From the NCBI RefSeq assembly GCF_021606685.1, contig NZ_WKCB01000011.1, positions 1-64,000 on the forward strand: a stretch of DNA of 64,000 bases, written 5' to 3'. This stretch comes from Pseudomonas syringae. GTDB taxonomy: Bacteria > Pseudomonadota > Gammaproteobacteria > Pseudomonadales > Pseudomonadaceae. The notes under the pieces were generated by a model. That model did not search any database and had not been told where the DNA came from. It was given only the letters and a program-made list of their open reading frames with translations. The position numbers were made by a program, and so were the translations under genes. Shown one piece after another: positions 34,804 through 43,324 of this stretch (its first letter is position 1; the number at the start of each line of letters is the position of its first letter).

Positions 34804-34834
34804 CCGTTTCGCGGTCATTTCCGACCGCGAACGG
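34804..34834 (+). terminator. Hairpin between caiX and cdhC
   Basis: TTCGCGGTC and GACCGCGAA pair across a 6-nt loop, extended by CCG/CGG past a bulge. No T-tract follows. It probably stabilises the 3' end of caiX mRNA, or attenuates it, so that more binding protein is made than enzymes. Confidence 0.5.
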
Positions 34835-34862
34835 CGCCACCACGCCTGTAAGGAACCACCCC

Positions 34863-35750
34863 ATGAACCACGACGTCATCATCACCTGCGCACTCACCGG
34901 TGCTGGCGACACGACCGGCAGAAGCCCGCACGTGCCGGTCACCCCCAAACAAATCGCCGCAGCCGCCGTGGAAGCCGCCAAGGCCGGCGCCACCGTGGTG
35001 CATTGCCACGTGCGTGACCCCGAAACCGGCAAGTTCAGCCGTGACGTCGCCCTGTACCGTGAAGTGATGGAGCGCATCCGCGAGGCCGACATCGACATCA
35101 TCGTCAACCTCACCGCCGGCATGGGCGGCGACCTGGAGATCGGCGGCGGCGAGAACCCGATGGAGTTCGGCCCCAACACCGACCTGGTCGGCCCGCTGAC
35201 CCGCCTCGCCCATGTGGAAGAGCTGCTGCCGGAAATCTGCACGCTGGACTGCGGCACGCTCAACTTCGGCGATGGCGACACCATTTACGTGTCCACCCCG
35301 GCGCAATTGCGGGCGGGCGCCAAGCGCATCCAGGAACTGGGCGTTAAGCCTGAGCTGGAGATTTTTGACACCGGCCACCTGTGGTTCGCCAAGCAGATGA
35401 TCAAGGAAGGCCTGCTGGATAACCCGCTGTTCCAACTGTGCCTGGGCATCCCATGGGGCGCGCCGGCCGACACCACCACCATGAAAGCCATGGTCGACAA
35501 CTTACCTGACGACGCGGTGTGGGCCGGCTTTGGCATTGGCCGCATGCAAATGCCGATGGCGGCGCAAGCGGTGCTGCTGGGCGGCAACGTGCGGGTCGGG
35601 CTGGAAGACAACCTGTGGCTGGACAAAGGCGTGCTCGCCACCAATGGCCAACTGGTAGAACGCGCCAGCGAGATCCTCAGCCGCCTGGGTGCGCGGGTCC
35701 TCACCCCCGCCGAAGGCCGCGCCAAAATGGGCCTCACCAAACGCGGTTAA
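34863..35750 (+). CDS. cdhC: 3-Keto-carnitine cleavage enzyme CdhC (BKACE family)
   Basis: Zinc-dependent beta-keto acid cleavage enzyme (295 residues) that uses acetyl-CoA and 3-dehydrocarnitine to give betainyl-CoA and acetoacetate. Family blocks: [11 protein letters not shown] at the start; [17 protein letters not shown] with the HxH zinc ligands; [12 protein letters not shown]; an E-IFDTGHLW segment; and [11 protein letters not shown]. It follows caiX by 73 bp and leads to cdhA. Older annotations call this DUF849 or 3-keto-5-aminohexanoate cleavage protein. Confidence 0.92.
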   Translation: MNHDVIITCALTGAGDTTGRSPHVPVTPKQIAAAAVEAAKAGATVVHCHVRDPETGKFSRDVALYREVMERIREADIDIIVNLTAGMGGDLEIGGGENPMEFGPNTDLVGPLTRLAHVEELLPEICTLDCGTLNFGDGDTIYVSTPAQLRAGAKRIQELGVKPELEIFDTGHLWFAKQMIKEGLLDNPLFQLCLGIPWGAPADTTTMKAMVDNLPDDAVWAGFGIGRMQMPMAAQAVLLGGNVRVGLEDNLWLDKGVLATNGQLVERASEILSRLGARVLTPAEGRAKMGLTKRG

Positions 35751-35753
35751 ACA

Positions 35754-35842
35754 TGTGGGAGGGGGCTTGCCCCCGATAGCGGCGTGTCAGTCGATGCATT
35801 CGGTGCTGATCCACAGCCATCGGGGGCAAGCCCCCTCCCACA
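35754..35842. repeat. REPIN between cdhC and cdhA
   Basis: Inverted GTGGGAGGGGGCTTGC arms. It starts 3 bp after the cdhC stop and ends about 30 bp before the cdhA start, inside an operon. Confidence 0.88.
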
Positions 35843-35873
35843 AGGGTTCTTCACATTACTCGGGATCGTCGCC

Positions 35874-36839
35874 ATGCGCTTTATCACACAAATCAAAACC
35901 TTCGCCGCCCTCGGCAGCGGTGTTATCGGCAGCGGCTGGGTGTCTCGCGCCCTGGCCCATGGCCTGGATGTGGTGGCCTGGGACCCGGCGCCCGGGGCTG
36001 AAGCGGCCCTGCGCAAACGTGTCGCCAATGCCTGGGGCGCCCTGGAACAACAAGGCCTGGCGCCAGGTGCATCGCAGGACCGCCTGCGCTTTGTGGCAAC
36101 GATTGAAGCGTGCGTGAAAGACGCCGACTTCATCCAGGAAAGCGCACCCGAACGCCTGGAACTGAAGCTGGACCTGCACAGCAAAATCAGCGCAGCGGCC
36201 AAGCCCAATGCGTTGATCGGCTCGAGCACCTCGGGTCTGTTGCCGAGTGAGTTCTACGAGGGTTCCACGCACCCGGAACGCTGCGTGGTTGGCCACCCGT
36301 TCAACCCGGTCTACCTGTTGCCACTGGTGGAAGTGGTCGGTGGCAAAAACACCGCACCAGAGGCGATCCAGGCGGCGATCCAGGTGTATGAATCCCTCGG
36401 CATGCGCCCGCTGCATGTGCGCAAGGAAGTCCCCGGTTTTATCGCTGATCGCCTGTTGGAAGCGCTATGGCGCGAGGCCCTGCACCTGGTTAACGATGGC
36501 GTGGCGACCACCGGCGAAATCGACGACGCGATTCGTTTTGGCGCCGGCTTGCGCTGGTCCTTCATGGGGACTTTTCTCACGTATACCCTGGCCGGCGGCG
36601 ATGCCGGGATGCGGCATTTCATGGCGCAATTCGGCCCGGCGTTGCAATTGCCCTGGACCTACCTGCCGGCACCTGAGCTGACCGATAAACTGATCGACGA
36701 TGTGGTCGATGGCACCCGCGATCAACTCGGCAGCCACAGCATTTCGGCGCTGGAGCGCTATCGTGATGATTGCCTGTTGGCAGTGCTGGAGGCGGTCAAA
36801 ACCACCAAGGCCAAACATGGCATGACCTTCGCCGAATAA
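35874..36839 (+). CDS. cdhA: L-carnitine 3-dehydrogenase CdhA
   Basis: NAD-dependent 3-hydroxyacyl-CoA-dehydrogenase-fold enzyme (321 residues) oxidising L-carnitine to 3-dehydrocarnitine. The N-terminal Rossmann motif is [19 protein letters not shown]. The catalytic region reads [20 protein letters not shown], carrying the His and the preceding [11 protein letters not shown] serine block. The C-terminal helical domain follows from ~190. An ATG at 35784 lies within the REPIN and is rejected; 35874 fits the family N-terminus. Confidence 0.93.
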   Translation: MRFITQIKTFAALGSGVIGSGWVSRALAHGLDVVAWDPAPGAEAALRKRVANAWGALEQQGLAPGASQDRLRFVATIEACVKDADFIQESAPERLELKLDLHSKISAAAKPNALIGSSTSGLLPSEFYEGSTHPERCVVGHPFNPVYLLPLVEVVGGKNTAPEAIQAAIQVYESLGMRPLHVRKEVPGFIADRLLEALWREALHLVNDGVATTGEIDDAIRFGAGLRWSFMGTFLTYTLAGGDAGMRHFMAQFGPALQLPWTYLPAPELTDKLIDDVVDGTRDQLGSHSISALERYRDDCLLAVLEAVKTTKAKHGMTFAE

Positions 36840-36853
36840 CCGCTGTTGATCTC

Positions 36854-36925
36854 TGTGGGAGCTGGCTTGCCTGCGATAGCGGTGGTGAATCTTGCATCGC
36901 CATCGCAGGCAAGCCAGCGCCCACA
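36854..36925. repeat. REPIN of the TGTGGGAGCTGGCTTGC type
   Basis: The only clear member here of a third arm sequence, TGTGGGAGCTGGCTTGCCTG. The right arm has GCGCCCACA for GCTCCCACA. It lies between cdhA and cdhB. Confidence 0.8.
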
Positions 36926-36956
36926 ATTGAACGAGTAATAATCCGGAATCCCAGAC

Positions 36957-37433
36957 ATGCCTGCACTGACAACCTACACCACCCAAGTCCAACCGGACTG
37001 GGTGGACTACAACGGCCATCTGCGCGACGCGTTTTACCTGCTGATCTTCAGCTACGCCACCGACGCGTTGATGGACAGGCTCGGGCTGGACAGTGAAAAC
37101 CGCGAAGCCAGCGGCCATTCGCTGTTTACCCTGGAGCTGCACCTCAACTACTTGCACGAAGTGAAACTCGGCGCCGAGGTTGAAGTGCATACCCAACTGA
37201 TCGCCCACGACGCCAAGCGCCTGCACCTCTATCACAGCTTGCACTGGGTAGGTGATGCAAAGGAACTGGCGGGCAACGAGCAGATGCTGTTGCACGTCGA
37301 TCTAGCCGGGCCGCATTCGGCACCGTTTACCCAGGCGACACTGGCACGACTTGCCGCCATCAGCACCGAACAGTCCGACCTGCCGCGCCCTGCCCTGCTC
37401 GGCCGCGTGATTGGCTTGCCCGCAAGGAAATAG
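36957..37433 (+). CDS. cdhB: Betainyl-CoA thioesterase CdhB
   Basis: Hotdog-fold thioesterase (158 residues) expected to release glycine betaine from betainyl-CoA. It has the 4-hydroxybenzoyl-CoA thioesterase pattern VQPDWVDYNGHLRDAFYLLIF with the Asp-x-x-x-H core, and LHLYHSLHW later. It completes carnitine to betaine conversion together with CdhA and CdhC. The hocS esterase gene that follows cdhB in P. aeruginosa is absent here. Confidence 0.9.
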   Translation: MPALTTYTTQVQPDWVDYNGHLRDAFYLLIFSYATDALMDRLGLDSENREASGHSLFTLELHLNYLHEVKLGAEVEVHTQLIAHDAKRLHLYHSLHWVGDAKELAGNEQMLLHVDLAGPHSAPFTQATLARLAAISTEQSDLPRPALLGRVIGLPARK

Positions 37434-37440
37434 ACGCGCA

Positions 37441-37476
37441 AAAAAAGCCCCGTTCCAGCCGTGACTGGAGCGGGGC
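37441..37476 (-). terminator. GC-rich hairpin with A-tract on the left side
   Basis: GCCCCGTTCCAG pairs with CTGGAGCGGGGC across a 6-nt loop. The A-run at 37440-37446 gives a T-tract only for leftward transcripts, so it would stop minus-strand transcription, for example read-through from gbdR. For cdhB it supplies a hairpin without U-tract. Confidence 0.55.
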
Positions 37477-37688
37477 AGAGTGCCTTGTGTGAGCCGTGCA
37501 GGCCGAGGGTGACCAAACCTTCAAGCTGCTTGCTGGTTACCAGTGTGCCCATTCGGGCGGTGGGCAAATGGCCCGAAAACGACACGCTCATAGCCATGCG
37601 AGCCATTCGTGCATTCTGCCCTTGCCGAGCGCTTGAGCGGCTACCAGAATCCAGCTCAGACCCCGCTCCCCTCACCAGGATAAACGCC

Positions 37689-37952
37689 ATGATGCACGCG
37701 GATTTGATTGACCAGGATGACCTGCTGGGCCAACTGCGCTCGCTGGGTTTTGAAGTGTCCAGCGGTGCCACCGCCGAGCAAGCCTGCGAGTGCGCAGTGC
37801 GTGGTTTGAGCGAGGCACGGGCCAAGGCGCTCAAGGGCATGGTTGAGCAGATGTACACCGGCAAGGCGACGATTTTGCCGGCGGTAAGGCAGGCGATCGA
37901 TAAGCAGTTGTTGCCGGCTTTGGTGCAGTTCAAGCAAAGCTCAGGCGCCTGA
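37689..37952 (+). CDS. Small protein of unknown function
   Basis: 87 residues starting MMHADLIDQDDLLGQLRSLG with AGGA 8 bp upstream. It is acidic at the start and then helical (EQACECAVRGLSEARAKALKG), with a predicted helical C-terminus. No motif is recognised. It takes the place where hocS stands in P. aeruginosa. Codon use looks like its neighbours. It stops 8 bp before a REPIN. The frame extends upstream to 37461 but through the terminator hairpin region, so the short form is preferred. Confidence 0.6.
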   Translation: MMHADLIDQDDLLGQLRSLGFEVSSGATAEQACECAVRGLSEARAKALKGMVEQMYTGKATILPAVRQAIDKQLLPALVQFKQSSGA

Positions 37953-37959
37953 GAACCCA

Positions 37960-38053
37960 TGTGGCGAGCGGGCTTGCCCGCGTTGGAGCGCGCAGCGCTC
38001 CCAGGCTTTTGGGGCTGCTACGCAGCCCAACGCGGGCAAGCCCGCTCGCCACA
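37960..38053. repeat. REPIN of the TGTGGCGAGCGGGCTTGCCC type
   Basis: Outer arms TGTGGCGAGCGGGCTTGCCC and complement, with short inner stems (GGAGCGCGCAGCGCTCC and GGGCTGCGTAGCAGCCC, the latter read on the minus strand). It lies between the convergent small gene and gbdR. Confidence 0.87.
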
Positions 38054-38057
38054 AAGC

Positions 38058-39161
38058 CTAGAGCCGTACACTGGCAAACGTCGACTCATTCCGCGCCTGA
38101 CTCAATGCCGACATCGGCCCCGACAACGGTGACAACACCAGTGCCTGCGGAATCGGCAGCATCGCCACCTGCTGGGTGGTGTTGGAGCCAACACGCTCAT
38201 CCCGTGGCGGAATGCCGAAGTATTCGCGGTAGCACTTGGAGAAGTGCGGCGTGGACACAAACCCGCACACCGACGCCACTTCGATGATCGACATCGGTGT
38301 TTGCTTGAGCAATTGCCGCGCACGGATCAGCCGCAGCTTGAGGTAGTAGCGCGACGGTGAGCAGTGCAGGTATTTCTGAAACAGCCGCTCCAACTGGCGC
38401 CGCGACACGGCGACATACACCGCCAGCTCGTCCAGGTCGATCGGCTCTTCCAGGTTGGCTTCCATCAGCGCGACGATTTCCTGCAACTTGGGCTGGTTGG
38501 TGCCGAGCATGTGCTTGAGCGGCACACGCTGGTGATCCTGTTCGTTGCGGATGCGCTCGTACACAAACATCTCGGAAATCGCCGCCGACAGTTCACGGCC
38601 GTGGTCGCGGCTGATCAGGTGCAGCATCATGTCCAGCGGCGCGGTGCCGCCGGAGCTGGTGAAGCGGTTGCGATCAAGGGTGAACAGGCGCGTGCTCATG
38701 GCCACGCGGGGGAAAGCTTCCTGCATCGACGCCAGGCATTCCCAGTGCACGCTGCAATCAAAACCATCGAGCAGACCGGCGCAGGCCAGCGCCCAACTGC
38801 CGGTGCACACCGCGCCGAGGCGACGCGACTGGCGCGCCTGGCTTTGCAGCCACGACACATGTTCACGCGTGACGGTACGCTGGATACCCACGCCGCCGCA
38901 CACGATCACCGTGTCCAGGGCCGGGGCTTTGTGCATGGAAGCATCGGGGGTGATTTGCAGGCCGTCGCTGGCCCATACCTGGTTGCCGTCGACGCTCAGG
39001 GTTGTCCAGCGATACAGCTCGCGGCCGGACAGTTGGTTGGCCATCCGCAGGGGTTCGACTGCCGACGCCAGGGAAATCAGCGTGAAATTGTCCAGCAGCA
39101 AAAAGCCGATGGATTGAGGCGCACGGTTCTGGGGTTGGGCCCCGGAGTTGAACGACGTCAT
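38058..39161 (-). CDS. gbdR: Glycine betaine/dimethylglycine-responsive activator GbdR
   Basis: GATase1/AraC-family activator (367 residues). The DJ-1-like ligand domain begins SIGFLLLDNFTLISLASAVEPLRMANQL. The C-terminal AraC domain has LAVYVAVSRRQLERLFQKYL and MSIIEVASVCGFVSTPHFSKCYREYFGIPP. The N-terminus and length are close to P. aeruginosa GbdR, which induces gbcAB, dgcAB, soxBDAG, cbcXWV and plc genes in response to betaine or dimethylglycine. It is transcribed alone, with a 509-bp upstream region shared with sdaB's 3' end. Confidence 0.95.
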   Translation of the reverse strand: MTSFNSGAQPQNRAPQSIGFLLLDNFTLISLASAVEPLRMANQLSGRELYRWTTLSVDGNQVWASDGLQITPDASMHKAPALDTVIVCGGVGIQRTVTREHVSWLQSQARQSRRLGAVCTGSWALACAGLLDGFDCSVHWECLASMQEAFPRVAMSTRLFTLDRNRFTSSGGTAPLDMMLHLISRDHGRELSAAISEMFVYERIRNEQDHQRVPLKHMLGTNQPKLQEIVALMEANLEEPIDLDELAVYVAVSRRQLERLFQKYLHCSPSRYYLKLRLIRARQLLKQTPMSIIEVASVCGFVSTPHFSKCYREYFGIPPRDERVGSNTTQQVAMLPIPQALVLSPLSGPMSALSQARNESTFASVRL

Positions 39162-39276
39162 CGCGGTATCTCCTCACACAAAGCGGGTGATGGCCTCAGG
39201 CGAGGCTCTTGTTATTGCGCCCGTCTGCGGTACAGATCGAGGCTTTGAATTGATAGAGCAAATGCCATGCCTAAAA

Positions 39277-39294
39277 TTGAATGGGCATTCAATA
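39277..39294. promoter_or_regulatory. Palindrome upstream of gbdR
   Basis: ATTGAATG-GG-CATTCAAT is a perfect dyad about 115 bp upstream of the gbdR start. The half-site ATTGAA also occurs in the BetI operator (ATTGAAC-GTTCAAT), but spacing differs. It is a possible operator for a dimeric repressor of gbdR. Confidence 0.4.
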
Positions 39295-39582
39295 ACTCCT
39301 GAAAACGACCTGATGACGCGTCTATTTAAGCCCGCGCGGGAAGTGCGGGATATGCCCCGAAAAGCACGGCGCAGCGAGCCTGCTCACGGGGTGTGAGCAG
39401 ATCGGTAGCACTTGTGGGAAGGCGCTTTGAGGGCATGGGAGCACTCTGTCACCACAAGCACGGGTGACAGGGGGTCTGGCGGTAAATCGTTTGGAGGCTA
39501 CTTATCTGTTTGCGACGCGCTAAAAGGTGGCGCTTTTGGTTTGGGTGTTCACTTTATGAGCAGTGTTGGGCGGACTACCGCT

Positions 39583-39654
39583 ATCGGGGGCAAGCCCCCT
39601 CCCACCCTTTGAATTGTGAATACATTCAAATGTGGGAGGGGGCTTGCCCCCGAT
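39583..39654. repeat. REPIN, arms in reversed order
   Basis: ATCGGGGGCAAGCCCCC arm first, GTGGGAGGGGGCTTGC arm second, about 25 bp between. It is positioned just past the sdaB stop. Confidence 0.87.
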
Positions 39655-39670
39655 TAGCAGCAATTCGGTC

Positions 39671-41047
39671 TCAACACTCCACTGCACTCACCGCCAACCC
39701 ACCCCGCGACGTCTCTTTGTACTTGTCGTGCATGTCCGCGCCGGTATCGCGCATGGTACGGATCACCCGGTCCAGGGAGATAAAGTGCTGGCCGTCACCG
39801 CGCAGGGCCATTTGCGCCGCGTTGATCGCCTTCACTGCCGCAATCGCGTTGCGCTCGATGCACGGCACCTGAACCAACCCGCCCACCGGGTCGCAGGTCA
39901 GGCCGAGGTTGTGTTCCAGGCCGATTTCGGCGGCGTTGCACAGCTGCTCCGGCGTAGCGCCAAGAATCTCCGCCAGCCCCGCCGCCGCCATGGCACAGGC
40001 CGAACCTACCTCGCCCTGGCAACCGACCTCGGCGCCGGAGATCGAGGCGTTCTTTTTACACAGAATCCCCACCGCCGCCGCACCCAGCAGGTAGTCGACC
40101 ACGTTGGCTTCGGTCACTTCTTCGCTGAACTTCATGAAGTAGTGCAGCACCGCCGGGATAATCCCCGCCGCGCCATTGGTAGGTGCGGTGACCATACGCC
40201 CACCCGCTGCGTTTTCTTCATTCACGGCCAGGGCGAACAGGTTGACCCACTCCATGGCGCTCAAGGTCGAGCCGATCACATTCGGCTTGCCCAACTCCTG
40301 CAGGCTGCGGTGCAACTTGGCCGCGCGGCGCCGCACGTTGAGGCCGCCGGGCAGGATGCCTTCGTGCTTGAGGCCCTGCTCCACGCAGTCCTGCATGGCG
40401 CGCCAGAGTTTCATCAAGCCACTGCGGATTTCATCCTCGGAGCGCCAGACCTTTTCGTTGGCCATCATCAACTCGGCGACGCGCAGGTTGTGGGTCTTGC
40501 ACAGCTGCAACAACTCCACCGCGCTGGAAAAATCATACGGCAACTCGGTGCGGTCCATATCCGCTACACCGCTTTGCGCCTGGGCCTCGTCCACCACGAA
40601 ACCGCCACCGACCGAGTAGTAGGTATCGCGGTGCAACTCGCCGTTATCGCCCGACACCAGCAGGGTCATGGCGTTGGGGTGAAACGGCAGGTTTTCGTCG
40701 AGCAGGCGCATGTCCCGCGCCCACACAAACGGCACCGGCAAACGCCCGTCCAGCAGCAGCGTGTCAGTCTCGCGCAGGGTGTGGATGCGCAGGCCGATCT
40801 GCGATGGATCGATCGCGTCGGGCCACTCGCCCATCAGGCCCATGATGGTCGCGGTGTCGCTGCCGTGGCCGATGCCGGTGGCCGATAAAGAGCCGTAGAG
40901 CTGAACTTCGACGCGCCTGACTTGTTCCAACAGTTCACGTTCACGCAGTGCTTGGACGAATAACGCCGCGGCGCGCATGGGGCCGACGGTGTGAGAACTA
41001 GAAGGCCCGATGCCGATCTTGAACAGGTCGAAAACACTGATAGCCAT
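39671..41047 (-). CDS. sdaB: L-serine ammonia-lyase
   Basis: Oxygen-sensitive 4Fe-4S serine dehydratase (458 residues) converting L-serine to pyruvate and ammonia, the last step from betaine-derived serine. The beta domain starts ISVFDLFKIGIGPSSSHTVGPM. The catalytic alpha domain supplies the cluster cysteines in GCQGEVGSAC and CDPVGGLVQVPC (two Cys 11 apart, as in L. pneumophila LSD). The position between gbdR and cbcXWV matches P. aeruginosa PA5379. Confidence 0.94.
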   Translation of the reverse strand: MAISVFDLFKIGIGPSSSHTVGPMRAAALFVQALRERELLEQVRRVEVQLYGSLSATGIGHGSDTATIMGLMGEWPDAIDPSQIGLRIHTLRETDTLLLDGRLPVPFVWARDMRLLDENLPFHPNAMTLLVSGDNGELHRDTYYSVGGGFVVDEAQAQSGVADMDRTELPYDFSSAVELLQLCKTHNLRVAELMMANEKVWRSEDEIRSGLMKLWRAMQDCVEQGLKHEGILPGGLNVRRRAAKLHRSLQELGKPNVIGSTLSAMEWVNLFALAVNEENAAGGRMVTAPTNGAAGIIPAVLHYFMKFSEEVTEANVVDYLLGAAAVGILCKKNASISGAEVGCQGEVGSACAMAAAGLAEILGATPEQLCNAAEIGLEHNLGLTCDPVGGLVQVPCIERNAIAAVKAINAAQMALRGDGQHFISLDRVIRTMRDTGADMHDKYKETSRGGLAVSAVEC

Positions 41048-41461
41048 TGCCGTGAAACTCCTCGGTGAGCAGGCCAGGCATGAACAAGCTGCTACGCTCA
41101 GATCGCCCAGATGGCGGCATCATCAGGCTTTTATCTGTCATCACGGCGTCTCACACCGACGTAACCATGCTCACCAACGCCGCCCTTGTGCGATCAGGCG
41201 TTTTGGCCGTTTTTAGCGGTGCAGATCGGTAAAAACAGCAGTTTTGCCTTTGGAAAAATCTGTAAGCGACGTCACCGACACTGGATACGACCATCCCTGT
41301 ACTGGATACGACGCCCCCTGTAGGCGTCAGATTTTCACTGGTACATGATCAGTCTCGACTCGTTTGCAAGGCACCGTGCCAGAGCTGTCACCGCACACTC
41401 CAACCGCAACACTTATAAAGCGCGGCGAATGCCGCCAGAAAAAACACAGGAGTCTACCCAG
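41048..41461. other. 414-bp divergent control region between sdaB and cbcX
   Basis: Non-coding. It contains a dyad GTTTTTA/TAAAAAC (41209-41215 and 41230-41236) nearer sdaB and a tandem 21-bp repeat nearer cbcX. The GGAG at 41453-41456 is the cbcX ribosome site. Confidence 0.65.
41280..41321 (+). promoter_or_regulatory. Tandem 21-bp repeat upstream of cbcX (candidate GbdR site)
   Basis: Two adjacent 21-bp units, each beginning ACTGGATACGAC and ending CCCTGT, with only three differences. The period of two helical turns fits an AraC-family dimer. The element ends about 140 bp before the cbcX start. GbdR control of cbcXWV is established in P. aeruginosa; binding here is inferred. Confidence 0.6.
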
Positions 41462-42409
41462 ATGAAAGGTTCACCCTCGTTGTTGTTGGCCGCCATGCTG
41501 AGTCTGCCAGCCCTGGCACACGCTGCAGAACCGGAACAGTGCAAGACCGTCAACTTCTCGGATGTCGGCTGGACCGACATCACCGTCACCACCGCGACCA
41601 CCAGTGAAGTCCTCAAGGGCCTTGGCTACAAGCCGCGCACCACGATGATTTCAGTACCGGTGACTTACAAGTCCCTGGCTGACGGCAAGAACATGGATAT
41701 CTTCCTCGGCAACTGGATGCCGACCATGGAAAACGACATCAAGCAGTACCGTGATGCCGGCACCGTGGAGACCGTGCGCGCCAACCTGGAGAACGCCAAG
41801 TACACCCTGGCGGTCCCCGAGGCGCTGTATGACAAGGGCCTGAAAGACTTCGCCGATATCGCGAAATTCAAGGATGAGTTGGGTGGCAAGATCTACGGGA
41901 TCGAGCCAGGCAATGACGGCAACCGCACCATCCAGACGCTGATCGACAAAGACGCCTTCGGCCTCAAAACCGCCGGTTTCAAGGTGGTCGAATCCAGCGA
42001 AGCCGGGATGCTCTCCCAGGTGGAACGCGCCTCCAAACGCGGCCAGGCCATCGTGTTCCTCGGCTGGGAACCGCACCCGATGAACACCCGGTTCAAGATG
42101 AAGTACCTGACCGGGGGTGACGACTCGTTTGGCCCCAACTACGGCCAGGCCACCATCTACACCAACGTCCGCAAGGGCTACACCCAGGAATGCAGCAACG
42201 TGGGCCAGTTGCTGAAAAACCTGTCGTTCACCCTGAACATGGAAAGCACGCTGATGGGTAACGTCCTGGACGACAAAATGAAACCCGACGCCGCCGCCAA
42301 GGCCTGGCTGAAAAACAACCCGCAAGTCCTCGACACCTGGCTCGCCGGTGTCACCACCGTTGATGGCAAACCAGGTCTGGAGGCCGTCAAAGCTTACCTC
42401 GCCAAGTAG
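41462..42409 (+). CDS. cbcX: Choline-binding periplasmic protein CbcX
   Basis: Substrate-binding protein (315 residues) of the choline ABC importer. The signal peptide ends LPALAHA|AEP. The mature protein has DVGWTDITVTTATTSEVLKGLGY, FLGNWMPTMENDI and GWEPHPMNT, giving the aromatic cage for trimethylammonium. It is a paralogue of CaiX in this window. GGAG lies 5 bp upstream of the ATG. An attenuator-like hairpin follows before cbcW. Confidence 0.95.
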   Translation: MKGSPSLLLAAMLSLPALAHAAEPEQCKTVNFSDVGWTDITVTTATTSEVLKGLGYKPRTTMISVPVTYKSLADGKNMDIFLGNWMPTMENDIKQYRDAGTVETVRANLENAKYTLAVPEALYDKGLKDFADIAKFKDELGGKIYGIEPGNDGNRTIQTLIDKDAFGLKTAGFKVVESSEAGMLSQVERASKRGQAIVFLGWEPHPMNTRFKMKYLTGGDDSFGPNYGQATIYTNVRKGYTQECSNVGQLLKNLSFTLNMESTLMGNVLDDKMKPDAAAKAWLKNNPQVLDTWLAGVTTVDGKPGLEAVKAYLAK

Positions 42410-42420
42410 TTTCTGCTGAC

Positions 42421-42452
42421 CCCGGGCTGGTGCGCTGGCCCGGGATGTTTTT
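42421..42452 (+). terminator. Attenuator-like terminator between cbcX and cbcW
   Basis: CCCGGGC (42421-42427) and GCCCGGG (42438-42444) form a 7-bp GC stem, followed by ATGTTTTT. Partial termination here would make cbcX mRNA exceed cbcWV mRNA, as usual for ABC importers. Confidence 0.65.
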
Positions 42453-42478
42453 CCCTTCGCATGTGGACATTCACTACC

Positions 42479-43324
42479 ATGCTGACTGAACAGAAAATCC
42501 CACTAGGCCAGTACATCGCTGCCTTCGTCGAATGGTTGACCGAACACGGCGCCAACTACTTCGACGCAATCGCATCGACCCTGGAAACGATGATCCACGG
42601 CGTGACGTTTGCGCTGACCTGGTTCAATCCGCTGGCATTGATCGGTCTGATTGCGCTGCTGGCTCATTTTATTCAACGTAAATGGGGCCTGACGGTTTTT
42701 GTCATCGCCTCCTTCCTGCTGATCCTCAACCTGGGGTACTGGCAGGAAACCATGGAGACCCTGGCGCAGGTGCTGTTCGCCACCCTGGTCTGCGTGGTCA
42801 TTGGTGTGCCGCTGGGCATTGTTGCCGCGCACAAACCGATGTTCTACACCCTGATGCGGCCGGTGCTCGATCTGATGCAGACCGTACCGACCTTCGTCTA
42901 CCTCATCCCTACCCTGACCCTCTTCGGGCTGGGTGTGGTGCCCGGGCTGATTTCCACGGTGGTGTTCGCGATTGCCGCGCCGATCCGCCTGACCTACCTG
43001 GGTATCCGCGATGTACCGCAAGAGTTGATGGACGCCGGCAAGGCCTTTGGCTGCTCGCGCCGTCAGTTGCTCTCGCGCATTGAACTGCCCCACGCCATGC
43101 CGAGCATCGCCGCCGGCATTACCCAATGCATCATGCTGTCGCTGTCGATGGTGGTGATCGCGGCGCTGGTGGGCGCCGACGGCCTCGGCAAACCCGTGGT
43201 CAACGCGCTGAACACCGCCGATATCGCCCTGGGCTTCGAAGCCGGCCTGGCGATCGTCTTGCTGGCCATCATGCTCGACCGCATCTGCAAACAACCCGAC
43301 GCCAAAGTAGGGGGTGATGCATGA
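42479..43324 (+). CDS. cbcW: Choline ABC transporter permease CbcW
   Basis: Inner-membrane permease (281 residues) with six or so TM helices. The BPD-type EAA loop reads ELMDAGKAFGCSRRQLLSRIELPHAMPSIAAGI. The start MLTEQKIPLGQYIAAFVEWL matches the family; an ATG 18 bp earlier (42461) lacks support. It pairs with CbcV and serves CbcX, and probably CaiX and a betaine-binding protein encoded elsewhere. Confidence 0.95.
   Translation: MLTEQKIPLGQYIAAFVEWLTEHGANYFDAIASTLETMIHGVTFALTWFNPLALIGLIALLAHFIQRKWGLTVFVIASFLLILNLGYWQETMETLAQVLFATLVCVVIGVPLGIVAAHKPMFYTLMRPVLDLMQTVPTFVYLIPTLTLFGLGVVPGLISTVVFAIAAPIRLTYLGIRDVPQELMDAGKAFGCSRRQLLSRIELPHAMPSIAAGITQCIMLSLSMVVIAALVGADGLGKPVVNALNTADIALGFEAGLAIVLLAIMLDRICKQPDAKVGGDA

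Larger units (their letters stand above)
39162..39670. other. 509-bp non-coding region upstream of gbdR
   Basis: No supported gene is seen; short open frames here lack ribosome sites and family features. It contains an 18-bp palindrome (39277-39294) and a reversed-order REPIN near the sdaB stop. The remaining ~200 bp show nothing recognisable. Confidence 0.65.

Noticed and set aside
37461..37688. An N-terminal extension of the small gene at 37689 back to 37461
   Set aside because: It begins within the terminator hairpin, has an atypical composition and no ribosome site; the start at 37689 has one.
39148..39612. Two small plus-strand open frames (82 and 66 residues) in the gbdR upstream region
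   Set aside because: No ribosome sites, no recognisable features; the second runs into a REPIN.
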